From assembly GCA_029948255.1 (NCBI GenBank), contig JALIZF010001812.1, forward strand, positions 620,001 through 684,000: DNA of 64,000 nucleotides, in the 5' to 3' direction. Position numbers and translations under genes: made by a program. Each line of letters starts with the position of its first letter. The stretch's first letter is position 1. The notes below the pieces were generated by a model that saw nothing but the letters and a program-made list of their open reading frames with translations, did no database searches and was not told the origin of the DNA. The stretch comes from Telmatactis stephensoni (Eukaryota > Cnidaria > Anthozoa > Actiniaria > Isophelliidae). Below are positions 62,668-64,000 of the stretch, piece by piece.

Positions 62668-64000
62668 GTGAACAATGGTTCATCCGATTACTCTAAGTAT
62701 CTAATCGAGAAATCTATAGTATATCAATTCAACGAGTCTCTGATTGGGCAGAAGTTGGTAAACAATGAGCCAAGGTTAGCGATGGTAATCCATATAGCTT
62801 TTCGAGAGATTTTTTACGTAAACTTGTGCAATATGAAAAAGCTAGCTTTTCCTCAAAAAGCAGGAAAATACCCATTTACTATATTACTTGGTGCCTCAAG
62901 TAATTAAATTTGTTGTCCAAGGAGCTTTAAACTGATTTAGGTGCCGTCATGAGAGATTTGTAGAAGTAATTCATAAGACAGCCCAGTTAGGATTCTGAAA
63001 TTCTGACAGATTCTATATCCTAGAAGAATTTGAAAAGTATAATTAAATGTTTTTTCGTGCAAAAAATTCCAATTGAAATATTACAACACAGTAGTATACC
63101 TCCCTCAAATTATCACAAAATATCATTTTATCACTTTATTAAATCAGCTTAAACCAGCTGACAAAAGTACAATGCACTAATACTAAATGTAAAGAAATCA
63201 ACTGTTTATTGCATCTTTGATATTTGAACAGGATTGCGGTTGCCATGGTGATCTGGCCACGTGACACCTGATTAGCACTCGGTGGTTTCATTAAGTATCG
63301 ATTTGATCGTAAGTGTCAACCATAGGTGACGAAGTTAATTTTGAAACTACCGGTTAAATAATCTTTAAGCTAGATACATAGCTACATCTCGTATTATAAA
63401 ATATTTGAGATATAACGCGCGCGCTGATTGGCTGGCTACCATGCTTATATCAGAGGACAGAGACATGGCTCTCACAAAAACGTTGGAAATATTTTATAAA
63501 AGCAATATAAAACGATCGCTTATGTCTCTGTACTGTGATATAAACACTCTGGAAGATGTAGAGCACTCGAAAAGCAAGAGAAACACTCGGCTAATCTTGC
63601 TTTTCTCTTGCTCTACATCTTCCATCGTGTTTACATCACAGTACAGCTGAGACATGCGCGCGCGTTTTATATTTCCTTAATTATAACATGGTGCCGGTGG
63701 AATGGTATAGTTCACCTCTCACCTCAACGATTCCAGCGGCGCTTAGCTATATTCGGACCTGGTCTTTTAAGTTGTTACATTTGTTTTGTTGTTCTGTCAC
63801 TCAACATGAAAGCTTTTCTACGTAAAGATTCCCCATTATTTTGTCCCACACCAAAAAAATAAACATGCGAATTGGGTGTTGTGTCAATAGAATACTGGAT
63901 GTACAGGGAGCGAGTGTGAGAGAGAAAGATGACCTTATAACCACATCTGCACCAGCACGTTTTCCTTGCCAAGTTTTTTTGACAAGTTTTCTAGCTCGTA
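62668..64000. other. Upstream region of the GPCR gene
   Basis: Right-hand end of the window. It would contain the promoter and 5' UTR of the minus-strand GPCR gene. Apart from the MITE at 63402 no gene is recognised; small open frames near 63608-63972 on both strands lack domains. Confidence 0.4.
63402..63677. mobile_element. GC-rich foldback MITE (ACGCGCGC family), copy 2
   Basis: The left end ATAACGCGCGCGCTGATTGGC is mirrored by GCGCGCGCGTTTTATATTTCC. An inner stem pairs GTCTCTGTACTGTGAT and TGGAAGATGTAGAGCA with GCTCTACATCTTCCA and ATCACAGTACAGCTGAGAC. Same architecture as the element at 53587. Confidence 0.7.

Overview
This window is animal nuclear DNA: AT-rich, intron-rich, with GT-AG spliced genes, polyadenylation signals, microsatellites and many short inverted-repeat transposons (MITEs). 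The gene set is metazoan. Intron density and the style of the MITE families suggest a cnidarian, probably a stony coral, but that placement is an inference. Nothing bacterial or viral was seen.

Layout. Positions 1-8795 hold a very large foldback structure: a 10-bp-unit satellite on one strand (1-4570), a 1.25-kb unique spacer, then the same satellite in opposite orientation (5826-8795). It resembles a foldback (FB/TU-type) transposon whose left end lies outside the window. An MDM2/MDM4-type E3 ubiquitin ligase gene follows on the plus strand (9984-17385), with a RanBP2-type zinc finger and RING; no SWIB (p53-binding) domain was found. A p53-site-like 20-mer lies about 330 bp upstream. Positions 17386-21820 are intergenic and repeat-rich. 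From 21.8 to 25.6 kb there are weak candidate exons, including a signal-peptide exon.

A ciliary gene resembling CABCOCO1 (C10orf107) runs on the plus strand at 25804-31295, with an RFX X-box 26 bp before its ATG. A TBC1D24-like gene (TBC plus TLDc domains) follows at 33305-38819, with one apparent 1-base frame disruption. A Ki-67-like gene (41777-51864) carries an FHA domain, an RVSF protein-phosphatase-1 docking block, about twenty 21-residue repeats with TPLR CDK-type sites and a basic TRSTR-repeat tail. Its last exon contains a cluster of small indels.

Two minus-strand genes follow. One is an ARMH2-like armadillo-helical protein (seven exons, 56392 down to 52169), tail-to-tail with the Ki-67-like gene. 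The other is a complete class A GPCR, most like adenosine receptors (four coding exons, 62667 down to 57078). The remainder is intergenic or intronic DNA with MITEs of hAT, PIF/Harbinger, piggyBac (TTAA) and pogo/Tigger type, plus microsatellites.

How the genes relate: there is no operon. By theme, MDM2 and Ki-67 belong to growth control and mitosis, CABCOCO1 (and perhaps ARMH2) to cilia, TBC1D24 to membrane traffic, and the GPCR to signalling. All multi-exon models were built by hand from reading frame, splice sites and remembered family motifs, without alignment tools.
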